A stretch of 64,000 bases of DNA from Isoetes taiwanensis (taxonomy: Eukaryota; Streptophyta; Lycopodiopsida; Isoetales; Isoetaceae). Numbering within the stretch: position 1 is the first letter of the stretch; the number at the start of each line of letters is the position of its first letter. The stretch covers positions 28,999,166-29,063,165 of the forward strand of contig JAJEKV010000003.1 of NCBI GenBank assembly GCA_021234155.1, written 5' to 3'. Shown piece by piece: positions 1 through 11,340 of the stretch. A program made the translations under genes and the position numbers. The notes below the pieces were generated by a model. The model was not told where the DNA came from. It made no database searches and worked only from the letters and a program-made list of their open reading frames with translations.

Positions 1-297
1 GGGGTTACGTAGGGCAACGAGAGCTGTCGGATGGGCATATTTGCCCTTTATTCCAAGATCTGGACCATACATAGCGATCCTCGTTTGTGGGGTATGCATG
101 TACAAGTTTTTGTATACTGTATATTAAGGTTTGCAAAATACTATAAAGTTTGAGAGAATGTACTTAATGGTGTTAATTTTGTACATATATTGTAAATATA
201 TTTTTGGTGCTAGATAAAAGCTCCAATTGGAATCAGACAACAAATCAGAAAATTAATGCAGGGCTTAAAGCTTTACATGCAATGCGGTGCAACCATC
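1..297 (+). mobile_element. LINE-derived composite repeat, copy 1
   Basis: This stretch is nearly identical to 15939-16225, and its first ~190 bases reappear inverted at about 48185-48375. The final ~110 bases encode a LINE reverse-transcriptase tail (NQKINAGLKALHAM), so the repeat joins a leader of unknown origin to LINE coding sequence. Similarity to copy 2 stops at about 295, where copy 2 continues into more LINE coding. This suggests that later DNA was inserted here. The window begins inside the repeat, so its left end is not seen. Confidence 0.7.
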
Positions 298-510
298 ATT
301 CAATTAAATTGGGATTATGTCTTGATTTTGGGACAAATTTCATATTGCAAGTTTTTTAGTAACTTGATAAAAGTCACAATATGTTAACATATAATCACAC
401 ACACCTTAATATAAATTCACACCTTAACTTCAAATTACAAAATCATATATCATGAAACTCAAGTAGTACACAACTTTTATTAACTGTGATTGATACATAG
501 TAACTGTTTT

Positions 511-3415
511 TCATTTTTCCACCAGCATCCCCAAGGATATGAGAACCTTATTCCTTACATCCTGAGGTATTGTAACTCTCGCTGTTTTACTAGGAATAGT
601 TTTTGGAGTCCACGAGTACAATACGGTTTCAATGTCTAGCCAAAGATCAGGATCACTAGGATTTCTCCTCCACCTCTTTGTCCAACAATCTGAATATCTT
701 TCTTTATCGGTGACATTACTCAACTGATGTACTGGACACCACCATTCCACGCGCACCTTATTGAAGTTAACATCACCTTCTTCTTTGCAAATATCCGAGA
801 TAGTGTATCCCAACCACACTGGATAGGTCTCTAGATCTGCTGGTTTTACTACTACAAATTGGTGGCAACATAGTGTTTATCAGATTGAGGAGGAGCATAT
901 GCCTTCACAATGCTACTAATGGTACCATCATCTTCGTCAGCACCAGCTAATGTTTTCCACTTACTTTTAGGGAACCACCCTTCTTTTAGCTCTTCTGAAG
1001 ATGTGTCTACCTCATCCAACAAGTTGATCACCTTCTTCCAATAATCTATCAATGCACGATTAGTCTCATCTGAATTAGTTTGCCAATGCTTGATGTAGTC
1101 ATTGATGCCATCCTTAGTCAATCCCAATTGCTTGACTTCTTCAGTTGGTTTTAGAGCTTTTGGTTGACCAGGAGGTATCATAGGCTTGCCATTTGCATCC
1201 CTGTGCCAAATTTCTGCCCCACCTCTCCACTTCTCCTCTGAAGGTCTCATTCTCCATTGCATGATTGGAATCCCTTCTCTCACCCAAAAAGTGAATTGAA
1301 GAGGTCTAGAATGACCTTCCATGTCGAGAGCATAACCATACATAAAACTCTTCTAATCAGGCACTTCTTCTATGATAGATCCTATAGGAGATGGATTTGT
1401 ACATCCATGAAATATTTCCAATAGCCTGGGAAAGTTGGTAACTGTCTGCTGTCTCAATACATGACTATATTTTCCAAACAATTCATCCACATCCTCATGA
1501 GTATGTCCGGGCATTAGGAACCCCAAATTGACTCTTTCAAAAATACCCATAGCTGTTAAGTAGGATAGGAAAGAAAACATCCACCTGTTCTTATTTTGAC
1601 CAGCACAATTATCTAGTTGCAAGAGGAGCTTTCTGGGCAGATCTCGAGGTTTAGCACGAGATGTTGAAGCTCCAACATGTTCATTAGGTCCATTCCTCCT
1701 AAACCTTGCCTTGCCAAACTTTTCAATACTATTAGGGGTTCCATCCAACAATGCACTATGTAGTGCCTGGCTAGCTGTAGGATCCTGTAGGTGACCATTG
1801 TAACCCTTCTCATAGTTTCTTAAACACCTCATGATACTCCCAATGTGAAAATCTGGACCATCACTCCACAACTCTAAACTGAAATGGCCATAATAGGTCT
1901 GAGACTGCCCATGCAATATTGCCCCAGTCATTGAAATCTGCAAAGGGTATGATCTTCCACATGACTTAGGAATGTACTTGAATTGTGGAAGACAAGTCTT
2001 CTGTTGGTCCATTTTATCATGTATAATACATAGATAGTTATTAGGTCCTATTGCAGATAAGGTCCTCCACATCCAATAAGTTGATCTACATGATAGTTGA
2101 TCTGTCATATGGTCCTTTCATATGTTCCCTTATCTTTGCCCTTAGACTTGGTTGCACAGTCTTATCTAGTGTCTCCTTCAGCTTAGCACATAAATTGCAC
2201 TTGGCAAAGTTGTTTGAAGTTGCTATGGTCACATGCTTGAAATGCTTATTCCATAGCCTACTAAAACTGGGCTGGGATATAGAGGCCACTCCAAGTTCCC
2301 GAAGCAATGCATTTATTTCCTCTAATATGCTCTTTCTCGGGTACAATGGGATGGCAATCTCTTTTCAACAATAACTCTACCCCTGCTCATCCTTCTTACT
2401 CTTATGTGGCATGTTTTCTACATTGAAATCCACATATCTTTCAAATATTTCCTTTGCGCTTATAGTTCTTGAGGTAGGCCTTATCGGGCCGTTTCCCATG
2501 CAATGCAATTTTACTACCATTTTCATGTCTCTTTTGCCGGTTGTTGCCAAGAAGAGGTTGGAATTCCATGTATAGCCATCCACGCTTTTTGAACATATAC
2601 ACTTTCCATTCAATGGGAATCTTTTCTTCTTTGATCTTTCGTCCTGAATTGCATAGCCAAATATGGTGTACATGAAATTCCTCCTGCTATCACACTTATG
2701 TTCCTGATATGTAACTCTTGCTACCACCATCTCCTCTATTGTGAACATTCTAATACAGAGGCCCAACAACATTCACTTCCTCTAACCTTCATCGTGGCTT
2801 CGGGAGAACAATCATAATCGACTTGCATCTTTTGGTGGGATAATGTTTGAAAGTTGGAAGTGGCCTCTTGCTACACTGTGTGAACATTATTGACAATGGT
2901 TCTACATCTATAGGAAACATGTAGTTCCCCTCCGTTTAATCATCGTCCCTAGGCCATGCAACAATAGTTGGAACCTCTAGTTGCTTCACACAAGCAAGAC
3001 ATTCTTGTTTGCCTGAACCCTTTTCCTTCCAATTGTCATATAATTTTGAGATTGCCACACCTAACCTGTCCTCCCCTAATCTTTCATCATTCACTGCATT
3101 GATAGGATCTGCTAGAACAATAATCCCTTCTCCTACTGCCTCTCTGTTACATGCATGCAGGATCTTGACCTTTTTGTTTTTCCAATCGACCCGAGTGTAA
3201 AGTACAATTTCCTTTCCTTTGGCATCATCCTTTTCATTTGAGGTCTTTTCCTTTCCTTTGCCATCATCAACATCATTTGGAGTCTTTTCCTTTCCTTTGC
3301 CATCATCAACATCATTTGAGGTATTTTCCTTTCCTTGGCCATCATGTTCATTAGTTGGGGATTTTTCCTTACCTTGATCAGCATCATTGGGGGCTTTTTT
3401 TTTAGCATTTTGCAT
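511..3415 (-). pseudogene. Broken DUF7869-type (transposon-associated) gene with acidic/basic repeat N-terminus
   Basis: Five minus-strand ORFs run in order from 3415 down to 511 and together resemble one protein of the family I know as DUF7869 (name from memory). The N-terminus (3415-3150) has tandem KGKEK-type repeats of 12-13 residues. It is followed by a segment ending VAWP that resembles the plant transposon domain DUF8039. A Cys pair block (NFAKCNLCAKLKE) lies near 2200, then IIHDKMDQ near 2020, LQLDNCAGQNKN near 1600 and GHTHEDVDELFG near 1490. In-frame stops occur near 2936, 2377, 2365 and 1353, and frameshifts near 2090 and 850, so it is a pseudogene unless some breaks are introns. 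The three conserved acidic blocks suggest a DDE-type nuclease, which is inference. A second family member lies at 26270-29487. No terminal repeats were found for this copy. Confidence 0.7.
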
Positions 3416-3439
3416 GCCATTGACCTAGAATGCATAAAA

Positions 3440-4408
3440 ACATATAGTAAGTTAGCATATCCAAATAACCTCTCACTAACATGTTCATAAATGAAAGCCT
3501 CATATGTCTTATTCTATTTGATCATTCTATTTATATAATGGGATTCCCCAAGTTATTTTACTCAACATTATATATAAATAAAACCCTCTACTTATAACCT
3601 TCTAACTTGTATCCTATAATAACCTTAGAAACAACTTTTAAGGTTATTATAGGTTAGCAGTTTTAAGGTTAAGAAGTTTATTATAGGTTAGAAATTTTAA
3701 GGTTGGAAAGTTATTATAGGTTAAAAGTTTTAAGGTTAGAAGTTCTAATTCATGAACTTTTAAACTTATAACTTAACTATTAACTTAAAACTAGAATATA
3801 AACTTATAACTCATAACTTTTAAACTTAATAACCCTTAAAACAAGCATATAAACTTATAACTCATAACTTTTAAACTTAATAACCCTTAAAACAATTAAC
3901 CCTTAAAACAATTGTCCTTAAAAAAATTAACCCTTAAAACAATTGTCCTTAAAACAATTAACCCTTGTAATAAATTTTCGCGGAAGTTATAATGGCGCGG
4001 TACGAATTTTTAAAAGCAGTTATTATTTCAAGTTAGCATTCCTTTTCAAACTTTTCTCTCACACTTTCGAACTTTTCTAATTCCAGGCGCTTTTGCTTCC
4101 AATTCCAGGCGCTTCTGCTTCCAATTCCAGGCTTCCAATTTCGGCTTCCAATTTCTCGGCTTTCTCGGCTTCTATGTGCTTCTCGGCTTCAATCTATCTT
4201 TCTCGGCATCTATCTTTCTATCTTCAATCTATCTGCTGCATGATCTAAGGAGGAGATAATATTATCTTATCTTCTATCTTTCTCGGCTTCAATCTGCTTC
4301 AATCTGTTTTTATCTGCGCTTTCGAGCTTTTCGAGCTTTCTGCTTTTGGGTTTTCGGCTCGAAGTTTTCTACAAAGCAGTCGGCTAAAGGTTTCGGCTCT
4401 CTAGAATC
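3440..4408. repeat. Gene-free AT-rich stretch with local tandem repeats
   Basis: No convincing coding sequence. From about 3620 to 3735 a unit like AAGGTTATTATAGGTTAG recurs. From 3785 to 3965 a 43-bp unit is duplicated (AACTTATAACTCATAACTTT...), followed by several copies of AACCCTTAAAACAATT. From 4080 to 4330 a CTTCGGC/CTTCCAATT-type degenerate repeat runs on; it includes two CCAGGCGC half-sites (4083-4090, 4105-4112) matching the palindrome cluster at 5856-6529. Confidence 0.6.
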
Positions 4409-4414
4409 TTCTGG

Positions 4415-5052
4415 TTTTTTTTTTTTTTTTGAAGAACTGTGTCAGCAATATATTAAAAGAATGGTAATGTTACAAAGCAAGTGAGGAGGAAGGAGAACTG
4501 CCCCAAAGAGACAGTGATACCTCGACACTCCACAACAACTGCAACTCTACTGCTGTACAAACTGACCATCACCATCTACCACACCCAAGAAGTCCCGCCA
4601 AATGGAAAACTTCCGCTCTACTAATCCCGTGAACACCAAAAAGCTTTGAAATAGCTTGTACCGAAGTCGAGGAATCGAGAGGCCGCAGTCGCCAATCCCC
4701 TCGAAAGATCCACAACCGCCGCCGCTTCCAAATCAACCACACCAACCAAGCCACGCCTGGATGCAAGGCTTGTTGTCGACGAGCCACCAAGCACCAGGAT
4801 ACACATGAAGCAGCAATTGTTGGCTATTCAATCTCACCTGAAACAGAGCCCTGACCCAATCCCAGGCAACCTGCAAATGAGGGCATAAAACCAGACAATG
4901 CTCCACAGTCTCACGATGAAGGCCACAACAAGGGCAAAGAGGGCTCACACCCGGCCTAAACTGACTCACAAGGACATTCACCCTAATACAGCGGTGCACC
5001 ACCTGCCACATAAGCACCTGAACCTTCGGTGGGGGCTTGGAATAACAAAGTT
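4415..5052 (-). mobile_element. 5'-truncated LINE with poly(A) tail and target-site duplication
   Basis: The minus-strand ORF at 4733-5017 encodes a reverse-transcriptase zinc-binding domain (zf-RVT): a WQVVHRCIRVN stretch, then LCPCCG, then ETVEHCLVLCPH, which is C-x2-C...H...C spacing. Read on the minus strand the copy ends in a poly(A) run (plus-strand T-run 4415-4430). The sequence TTCTGGTTTTTT flanks it at 4409-4420 and 5053-5064, although the T-run blurs the left copy. Truncation at the 5' end, the poly(A) tail and the duplication are standard signs of target-primed insertion. The downstream frame is broken (4569-4806), so it is not functional. Confidence 0.8.
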
Positions 5053-5259
5053 TTCTGGTTTTTTGGTTTTGTGTTAAAGGTTCTCGGCTTCTCGGTTTCC
5101 AAATTATTTGCTATTGCTTCTTCTCGTTTGCTTAAGGCTCAAATCATCTGCTATTGGCTTCTTCTCGGCTTCTTAAGGCTCAAATCATCTGCTATTGGCT
5201 TCTTCTCGGCTCAAATCAACTAGGTTAGTATTTCCTGTTCTTTACTTAAAGTCTGTTAT

Positions 5260-5780
5260 CTTATTCTTGTTTTTATTCTAGTATTTGAATGTTCTGTTCT
5301 ATTTGCTTTATCTGTTCTTTATCTATTATATGAGCTTCAGGCTTAATGAAGGGGAGTGCTTACTGGCTTAGACTTTTAGATGCATCAGTCCTATACTGCC
5401 CTAGCACATTCATATATAGATCTATTGCTAATAAACATGTTCTATTGCTTATATGATCTTGCTCTCTGCTCTTGCTCTATGATCTTGCCTATATGCTCTA
5501 TGATCTATGATCTATCTGCTCTATGATCTTGCATATATGATCTTGCTCTATGATCTATCTGCTCTATGATCTTATTTATATGATTTTGTTGTATCTGCTC
5601 TTATTCTATTTCACTAGCTCTTCTTCTATCTGCTCTAAATAATGAACTAAATAAGGAGTTCTAAACACTGAACTAAATAATGAACTAAACAAGGAGTTCT
5701 AAACAATGAACTAAAACAATGAAGTAAATAATGAACTAAATAATGAACTAAACTAAGTAACGCTCTATGAGTTCTTATTC
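5260..5780. repeat. Low-complexity tandem repeats
   Basis: From 5455 to 5640, CTCTATGATCTATCTG-type units recur. From 5640 to 5760, AATGAACTAAATAAGGAGTT-type units recur. No coding sequence is visible. Confidence 0.7.
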
Positions 5781-5855
5781 TGCTCTATTTGCTTTTAGAT
5801 TTGCTCTATCTATTCCCATGGCTCTATAGAATGATATGTTAGAATTGGCGAAATC

Positions 5856-6529
5856 GCGCTTGGCGCATTTCTAGTTCGGCTTTATATAAATCGCGCTTGG
5901 CGCGTGTGCAGTAGATCTGTAAAAAAATACTATAGTAAACGCGCCTGGCGCGTTTTGAATTTTGCATACGTAGAATCGTTTTCTGGGGATAGGAATATCA
6001 TTTGCTAATTAGTTAATTTCTCTCGTTCTAGTGCATTACACATGGCTGCTTCTAGTTCAAATATACTTCCTCTGGACGACCATCAACGCTGGACCCTGTA
6101 CAAGATACTACTTAATTGTGCTGTTCAAAACATTCACAGAGAGTTGGACAAGCCAGTTGACAGTCTGTATCAGGGGCCATGGGAATGCTACCATCGCATC
6201 ACTGGACATATTCGGCTCCTCATGCTCTTAGTAAGGCTCATGCCCACAAATAAATACGAGGATTTGATTAGGAGTATCAAGGATCGATACAACGTTCTGA
6301 TTTGGAGACTCGACATTCGCAGGGAAGAAGAGGATGATGTCATATCACAGTGGTCCAGGTGGCACTTTACTCGGTATTGGGCCGATGAAGTGGGCCTATG
6401 CGACATTTTGTAGAGATATGTAGAGCAAGCTATGTTAGTTCAGAAAGAACTCGCGCCTGGCGCATTTTTGCAAACGAAAAAATGTACACATATTTCTTAT
6501 GAATATAAATACAATCTCGCGCCTGGCGC
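5856..6529. repeat. Cluster of five GCGCYTGGCGC palindromes around an ORF
   Basis: Exact copies of GCGCYTGGCGC, an 11-bp palindrome with a single central base, lie at 5856-5866, 5893-5903, 5941-5951, 6453-6463 and 6519-6529. The first three are upstream and the last two downstream of the ORF at 6042-6413. All are embedded in AT-rich DNA, so chance or CpG-rich context does not explain them. Half-sites CCAGGCGC occur at 4083 and 4105. They could be protein-binding sites of a mobile element; function is unknown. Confidence 0.75.
6042..6413 (+). CDS. Hypothetical protein, 123 aa
   Basis: This open frame runs from an ATG at 6042 to a TAG. The protein is soluble-looking and rich in charged and aromatic residues (for example YNVLIWRLDIRREEEDD), with no signal peptide, membrane segment or motif I recognise. 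The start follows a TTCTAG that could be a splice acceptor, so the ORF may be an exon rather than a full gene. It lies divergently from the DUF7869-type pseudogene to its left and is flanked by the GCGCYTGGCGC palindromes. That arrangement recalls the two divergent genes of the 8.5-kb element at 21312-29834. It may belong to an old mobile element; this is inference. Confidence 0.4.
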   Translation: MAASSSNILPLDDHQRWTLYKILLNCAVQNIHRELDKPVDSLYQGPWECYHRITGHIRLLMLLVRLMPTNKYEDLIRSIKDRYNVLIWRLDIRREEEDDVISQWSRWHFTRYWADEVGLCDIL

Positions 6530-6606
6530 AATTTTGCAGCTTAAACTTTTATGTCACGCTTATTTTATTATGCTTTTTTTATATGCAATGTCGAAAACAT
6601 TGAATC

Positions 6607-6708
6607 CTTTGATGCCCTCCAGCCAGTATGACCAACCCCAAGAAACTACATATTTTCATTAATGTGTAGTTTCATGGGGTTGATAAGACTGGCTAAAGAC
6701 CATCAAAG
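6607..6708 (-). ncRNA. Candidate miRNA-like foldback
   Basis: Two 44-nt arms (6607-6650 and 6665-6708) are inverted copies with 36 of 44 positions identical and no gap, separated by a 14-nt loop. If transcribed from the minus strand, four of the eight mismatches become G:U pairs, leaving four unpaired positions. Arm length, gap-free pairing and a short loop fit a plant MIR precursor or a very small MITE. I do not recognise a known mature miRNA in either arm. Confidence 0.4.
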
Positions 6709-7119
6709 AATTCAAAATTCACGACATCACGCAGATGTTATGATATATTCTTTTTTTTTAATATCTAAATAAACATACCTTTTTCAGACGTTCTTTTGGC
6801 CATGCTACAAATGTGCCCACGCTTTCACCAACTGTATCGCCACCGGGGTGTCTTCGTGGAAGAGCCACCTAAAAGTTAAATTTTACAAGAAAATAAAACC
6901 CAAAATAAATTGGCGGTCGTGGATATGGCGGAAGATAGTGACGTCTGAGTTTCTTCTTCAAGAAACAGGTCGAAATCAACAGTTTTAACAAGGAAACAAG
7001 TCAAAATCATAAATTTACATGTCTAGAGGTCGAAATCATTTAGTTTCTCTGATTCTTTATTGAATTTTTGTGCAGAAGGCGGAGCTTGCAAACCAAGCCC
7101 TCCAGGTACCACATTTTTT

Positions 7120-7270
7120 TTCTTTCTGATACTTGTCTTTGTCTTTGAATAGATACTTGTTCTTCTGATTCTTGTCTGATACTTGTCTTTCTTCTAATAC
7201 TTGTCTTTGTCTTCTGAATAAAGAATGATACTTCTGATACTTGTCTTTGTCTGACTGAATAAAGAATGAA
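7120..7270. repeat. Degenerate tandem repeat (GATACTTGTCTTTGTCTT units)
   Basis: Units such as GATACTTGTCTTTGTCTTCTGAATAAAGAA recur with variation. The open frame on the minus strand here is a product of the repeat. Confidence 0.6.
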
Positions 7271-7343
7271 TATAATATAAAATAAACATTCTTGTGCATT
7301 CTATTTCTATTCTAATTATTTATTGTGCTACTCTCTCTCTTAG

Positions 7344-7434
7344 GATGGAATTTGAGACAGAGGAAGAGCAACCTTCTCAAACAGAACGTCCTCTTCCAAA
7401 AAGAGCACGAACTAAGCATGTGTTGCTATTTAAG
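7344..7434 (+). other. Possible small coding exon
   Basis: A pyrimidine-rich acceptor (CTCTCTCTTAG at 7333-7343) precedes an ATG at 7345. An open frame then runs to AAG at 7434, followed by GT. It would encode 30 residues with an acidic start and a nuclear-signal-like PKRAR. A further open stretch with C-x2-C and WKSHL (BED-finger-like) is readable at about 6790-6990 in the same strand. Neither is strong evidence of a gene. Confidence 0.2.
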
Positions 7435-8935
7435 GTTTATAATTTCCATGTAAAATAAATTTGATAAACAAAGTAAAGCAAGTAAAAAAGTACAAGTATA
7501 ATAGTTGGGAACTCCATTTTTAAGATGAAAAGGTTCAAATTCACGTTCCAGCAATTCCCGTTCCCGCCCGTTCCAGTTCCGGTTACGGGGAGAAGGTCCA
7601 CGTGATGAAAACGTTCCCGATCCGGGTATCTATGATTTTTATACTAGAAAATTGAAGAATGCAGTTCTAGAGTGCTGTAAAAACTGCTAAATTCTCCAAA
7701 GTTTGAACAATCATACTAATATAAAGACGAATCCAATGGTCATGAAATTCTTATAATTCGTTAAGAATCAAGTGAAGACTCAAATAGTGGTGGTATATTT
7801 TAAAATTAAAATTTCTCTTGTGAGATATATCGGTTTAAGTGGCAGGGGGTATAGTGGACCATTTTTGGTCCATGGAGCAGAAATGTCCCTGGGACAACTC
7901 TAGTGTTAATGGCTCTACCTGCTTCTAATATATGGCTAGGATTGTAAATGGGGGCTGGACGAGCTAACATCCCGTATTTCTGGCAGATCCTTATCTTTTG
8001 TACTTCTAGTAGTTAGGATGTGAACATAAAGACATGTATCTAGCAGATTTTGTGTACAACGTATATGGTTGAGGAACTAGAATGACACTTGCAGATGGTT
8101 GATGTAGTAGAGTTCTGATGCTTACAGAGACATATTCTGAAGGTGCTTCAGATTTGCTGGTAGATGAATATCTATGGTAGTTACTGATGCCTAGGGCCTT
8201 TCGCTATGGTATTCAGATGTCGAGGGTGTGCTTTCTACATAGCTGGTTGGTTTGCTTTCTATGGTTTTGCTGCCCCCATCTTGGCTGGGGGAGCTTAGAA
8301 TCCAAATCTGATATCATAACTAAAAGCTTAGCCATGAAGTTTGGGATTTTGACAGATTTCTTGGGGTGGAACACCTAGAATATCTGATTGCTGGAAGAGC
8401 TTAATAGAATCAAGCTTAGTAGCGGGCTAGAGGAGTAAGTTGACCACCTTTTGGGCAGACATGTCTGAGCGCCCACTTTGAGAGAAGATGGAGTGTTCAA
8501 ACCCTGTAGTACCTCAAATTTAGTGGATTTCAAGTTGAGTTAAAGCGTGACATGAAGCTTTTGCTTCTGGTCCTGCTGTGTGTTTTCATTTATGGGAATG
8601 GCCATTGGGTATGTCTTGATTCTAAATGAAGTGTTTAGATCTCTCTTGGTGCTAGCTTGAGAAAATGACATCATCTTTGGACTCTAAAGCTTGAGCTTAA
8701 ATGCTGAAATTATGCCTATCTGATCCAGTTGGGGCCTTTCAATAAGGTTTTGTACAATATTTATATTATTAATCAAATACCCACAAAAGGGAGGGGGGAG
8801 GGGGGAGGGGGGAGCCAATTTTGACCCCTTCTGAATAACATTTAGCTAGACTAATGCCCAAACCTCTAATTTTAGGACTCCTTATCAAACACAAATGTAC
8901 TTAAATGGGTAAAAAAAACACCCTCCTCGTGCATG
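7435..8935. other. Gene-free stretch
   Basis: I see no supported gene. There is a short C/G-rich repeat of TTCCCGTTCC type at 7550-7600 and a GGAGGGGG run at 8790-8815. Short open frames such as 8187-8378 have no recognisable domain. Confidence 0.5.
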
Positions 8936-11290
8936 TAGATAGAATAAGAATAAGAATAAGAATAAGAATGATTTTTTATCGTCCACTGAGACCAATCGGC
9001 CTATGGGACCCAGAAGGAGCGCAACAAACTTATTACTGCCCGGGTTAAAAAAACCCCGCCTCGAAGGGTTTTCGAGGGAAAAACCGTGGCAGTAATAAGA
9101 ACGCTGTCAAACTATACAAGTATACATCATCATGAAATAAATGTATATATACATGTCAATTGTGTGCCCGAGGACATAGCTGATCTTGCATGTCCATAAC
9201 CTCCTGAAGGTATGATCCTAGCACCCGTACGGATGCTGTGCTCAATGTCACATGTAACGGCTGGTCAGGCCTGACCAACTCTGCATACCGCGTCCGGATT
9301 TGATCATATGCTGGGCAACTTTGAAGGGTATGAGATTCATCCTCAATGACTCCCATTTGGTAGAGCATTGACAGAGCCTGTCCTGGCGTGGCTCACCAAT
9401 CCATCTGCCCGTCTCAATTCGAAGATGATGTGCCCCTGTGCGAATGGAGGCACTGAGTCTGCGCCTTTTCATGGGCAAGTGGGTACGCATGTAGCATTGC
9501 GGGCCTTGTTCCAATGTGAGATTTATGTGGCGCTGGTAGTATGTTATCTTGACATGCTCAAGGGCATTGGCATCCCAAAGCTTGCTGAGGAAGCAAGCGT
9601 CAAGATATTGCCTCAAGCTATGGCGATCTGCCTCTGTTTGCACATGTACGCACCTGTGCTCCTGCACATTCCATCTAGCCAACCATTGAGCTCTCTTTCC
9701 CCTCCAGCAGGCCTTGAGGCACTGCGGCCCCATTGCCATGCTATAGGCTAGTTTAGGGAGACGAGCATCGTCCATATTGACCACTTTTTGAAAATAGACA
9801 ATGTGGCGATCAAGGGTCACCCTCTAAAGAGGCAAGAATCCTGTCTCCTACAGTAGAATTTGATATGGGACTGTGAACTTCACCCTAGTGCTCGTACTAA
9901 GAAGGCTTTCTGCACCTGCTCCAAGTCATTCCAAGTAGCGAGGGATACTACTGAGCCCCATACTTCAACCCCGTATAAAAGGACAGGCTCTACTAAGACC
10001 TTGAACCAGGGTTGCCCTTAAGGCCAAATTTGTCTAAGCATAATTTAGAAGGTCGGGCGAATAATAGAGTTGCAAGATTAGTTATGCTGGCGAATGTTTT
10101 CTAGACATGAATGTTTTTTATAGAAATCTAGGCGAATCACGGCCAATATTATTTTGCCAAGATTTAAGTGTCTTAATTTTCCAAATGCAATTTCTGTGGT
10201 GAAATTTTATTCACTGGCATCCATATTTAACCAAGGACACAAACACATTATAACTATAGTTGCATGATGCAATACCACAACTTAACCTTTGCAAATGAGA
10301 ACGTGGCTTATCCTTGTAGATGTGACAAATCTATTTGAAGGGAGGTCTGTAAAAAAATGCTCTCCAGTGCATCCTTAGAAGTATTTGAAACACAATAGCT
10401 ACAAAAATTATCATATGTATCTGGATGGATATGGAGAATAGATTAGGTTATAAAAAGCCTAAAATATTAGGCGATTCCTTAAGAAATCTTTGAGAAGGAG
10501 GGTAGAGGATAAGGCGAATCCATAGTTATGATGCTTAGTGGATGTGGCGAATTTCCGAGTGGAGTGAGATCTATTTGTAGAAATGTTGGCTAATTTTATT
10601 TTTTTCATCTATAATGGGCCCTACTAAATCATAGCGTCAAAATTTATCGATACCCTTAAAAAATAGCCTTTTGGCGAACTTTCGTCCTTAAGGGCTACCC
10701 TGCCTTGAACAAGTGTGACTGATGGGCCCAATCATACAACTCCGCTCTATGACTATTGTTTTGCATTGCATATAGTGCCTTCCAGCCCGCCGTCACTCGT
10801 AGCCGTAGGGATGTGTCCCAGTGCATAGTAGAAGGAAACTTCACTGCCAAATATTTGTATGTGGATGCTACTTCCACATTCTGCCCTGGGTAACTGAAGG
10901 GGGGGATCCTCGGCTGACGTGAAGATGATATGAAAACCACCTTAGTCTTGGCCAGGTTGACGCGTATATCAGTCACTTGACAGAATGTGTCTAGGGCATC
11001 GAGATGTCGTTGCATATCTGCTGGTGTGCAAGCTAGGAGGTCCACATCATCAGCATATATTAACTGTCTGATGATCTGGTAGAGAAGGTGAGCTCCATCG
11101 CCCCCATTATCAGCAAGCCAACTCTCCAATTGATTAATGTAAAGCCCAAACAATGTTGGGGAGAGTTGTCGGCTGCAACCGACCCGAGCATCTTTCATAT
11201 AGCCTGTACACTGCATTCTGCAAATCTACAGGAACCCCCAGCTGTCGCAATGTTTCTACAAAAGAAACAAAAGATAGAGTATGTTTTGGA
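8936..11290 (-). mobile_element. LINE A, 5'-truncated, split by a hAT element
   Basis: Minus-strand pieces encode a LINE polymerase C-terminus. Near 11150 there is a scrambled region-B motif (SPTLFGLYI), near 11060 the catalytic YADD box (YADDVDLLA), then NLAKTKVVF near 10950. After the hAT insertion come VEPVLLYGVEVWG (about 9960) and RTGAHHLRIETGRW (about 9390). A C-x-C...H...C finger ends the coding part (about 9300). The 3' UTR contains a foldable GTTTTTCC...GGGGTTTTT segment (about 9035-9100) shared with 34440-34490, and the copy ends in an AATAAG microsatellite (8940-8968). Several frameshifts are present, so it is dead. Confidence 0.85.
10007..10702. mobile_element. Non-autonomous hAT-type element (696 bp) inside LINE A
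   Basis: The ends are inverted: CAGGGTTGCCCTTAAGG at the left and CAGGGTAGCCCTTAAGG at the right, read inward. The 8-bp sequence CCTTGAAC lies directly outside both ends (9999-10006 and 10703-10710). Removing the element and one copy of the duplication rejoins the LINE frame close to LFK...VLVEPVLLYG. An 8-bp duplication and CAGGG termini are hAT hallmarks. The interior is AT-rich and has no transposase. Confidence 0.88.
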
Positions 11291-11340
11291 TCCCCATCTT
11301 TGGCTTCTGAGAGATGATGAGCAGTTATCTCTCATGCACT

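Noticed and set aside
7057-7299. 80-aa minus-strand ORF rich in Lys/Asp/Gln
   Set aside because: It lies wholly in the degenerate tandem repeat at 7120-7270.
8187-8378. 63-aa plus-strand ORF
   Set aside because: No domain, no splice context, expected by chance in this length of DNA.
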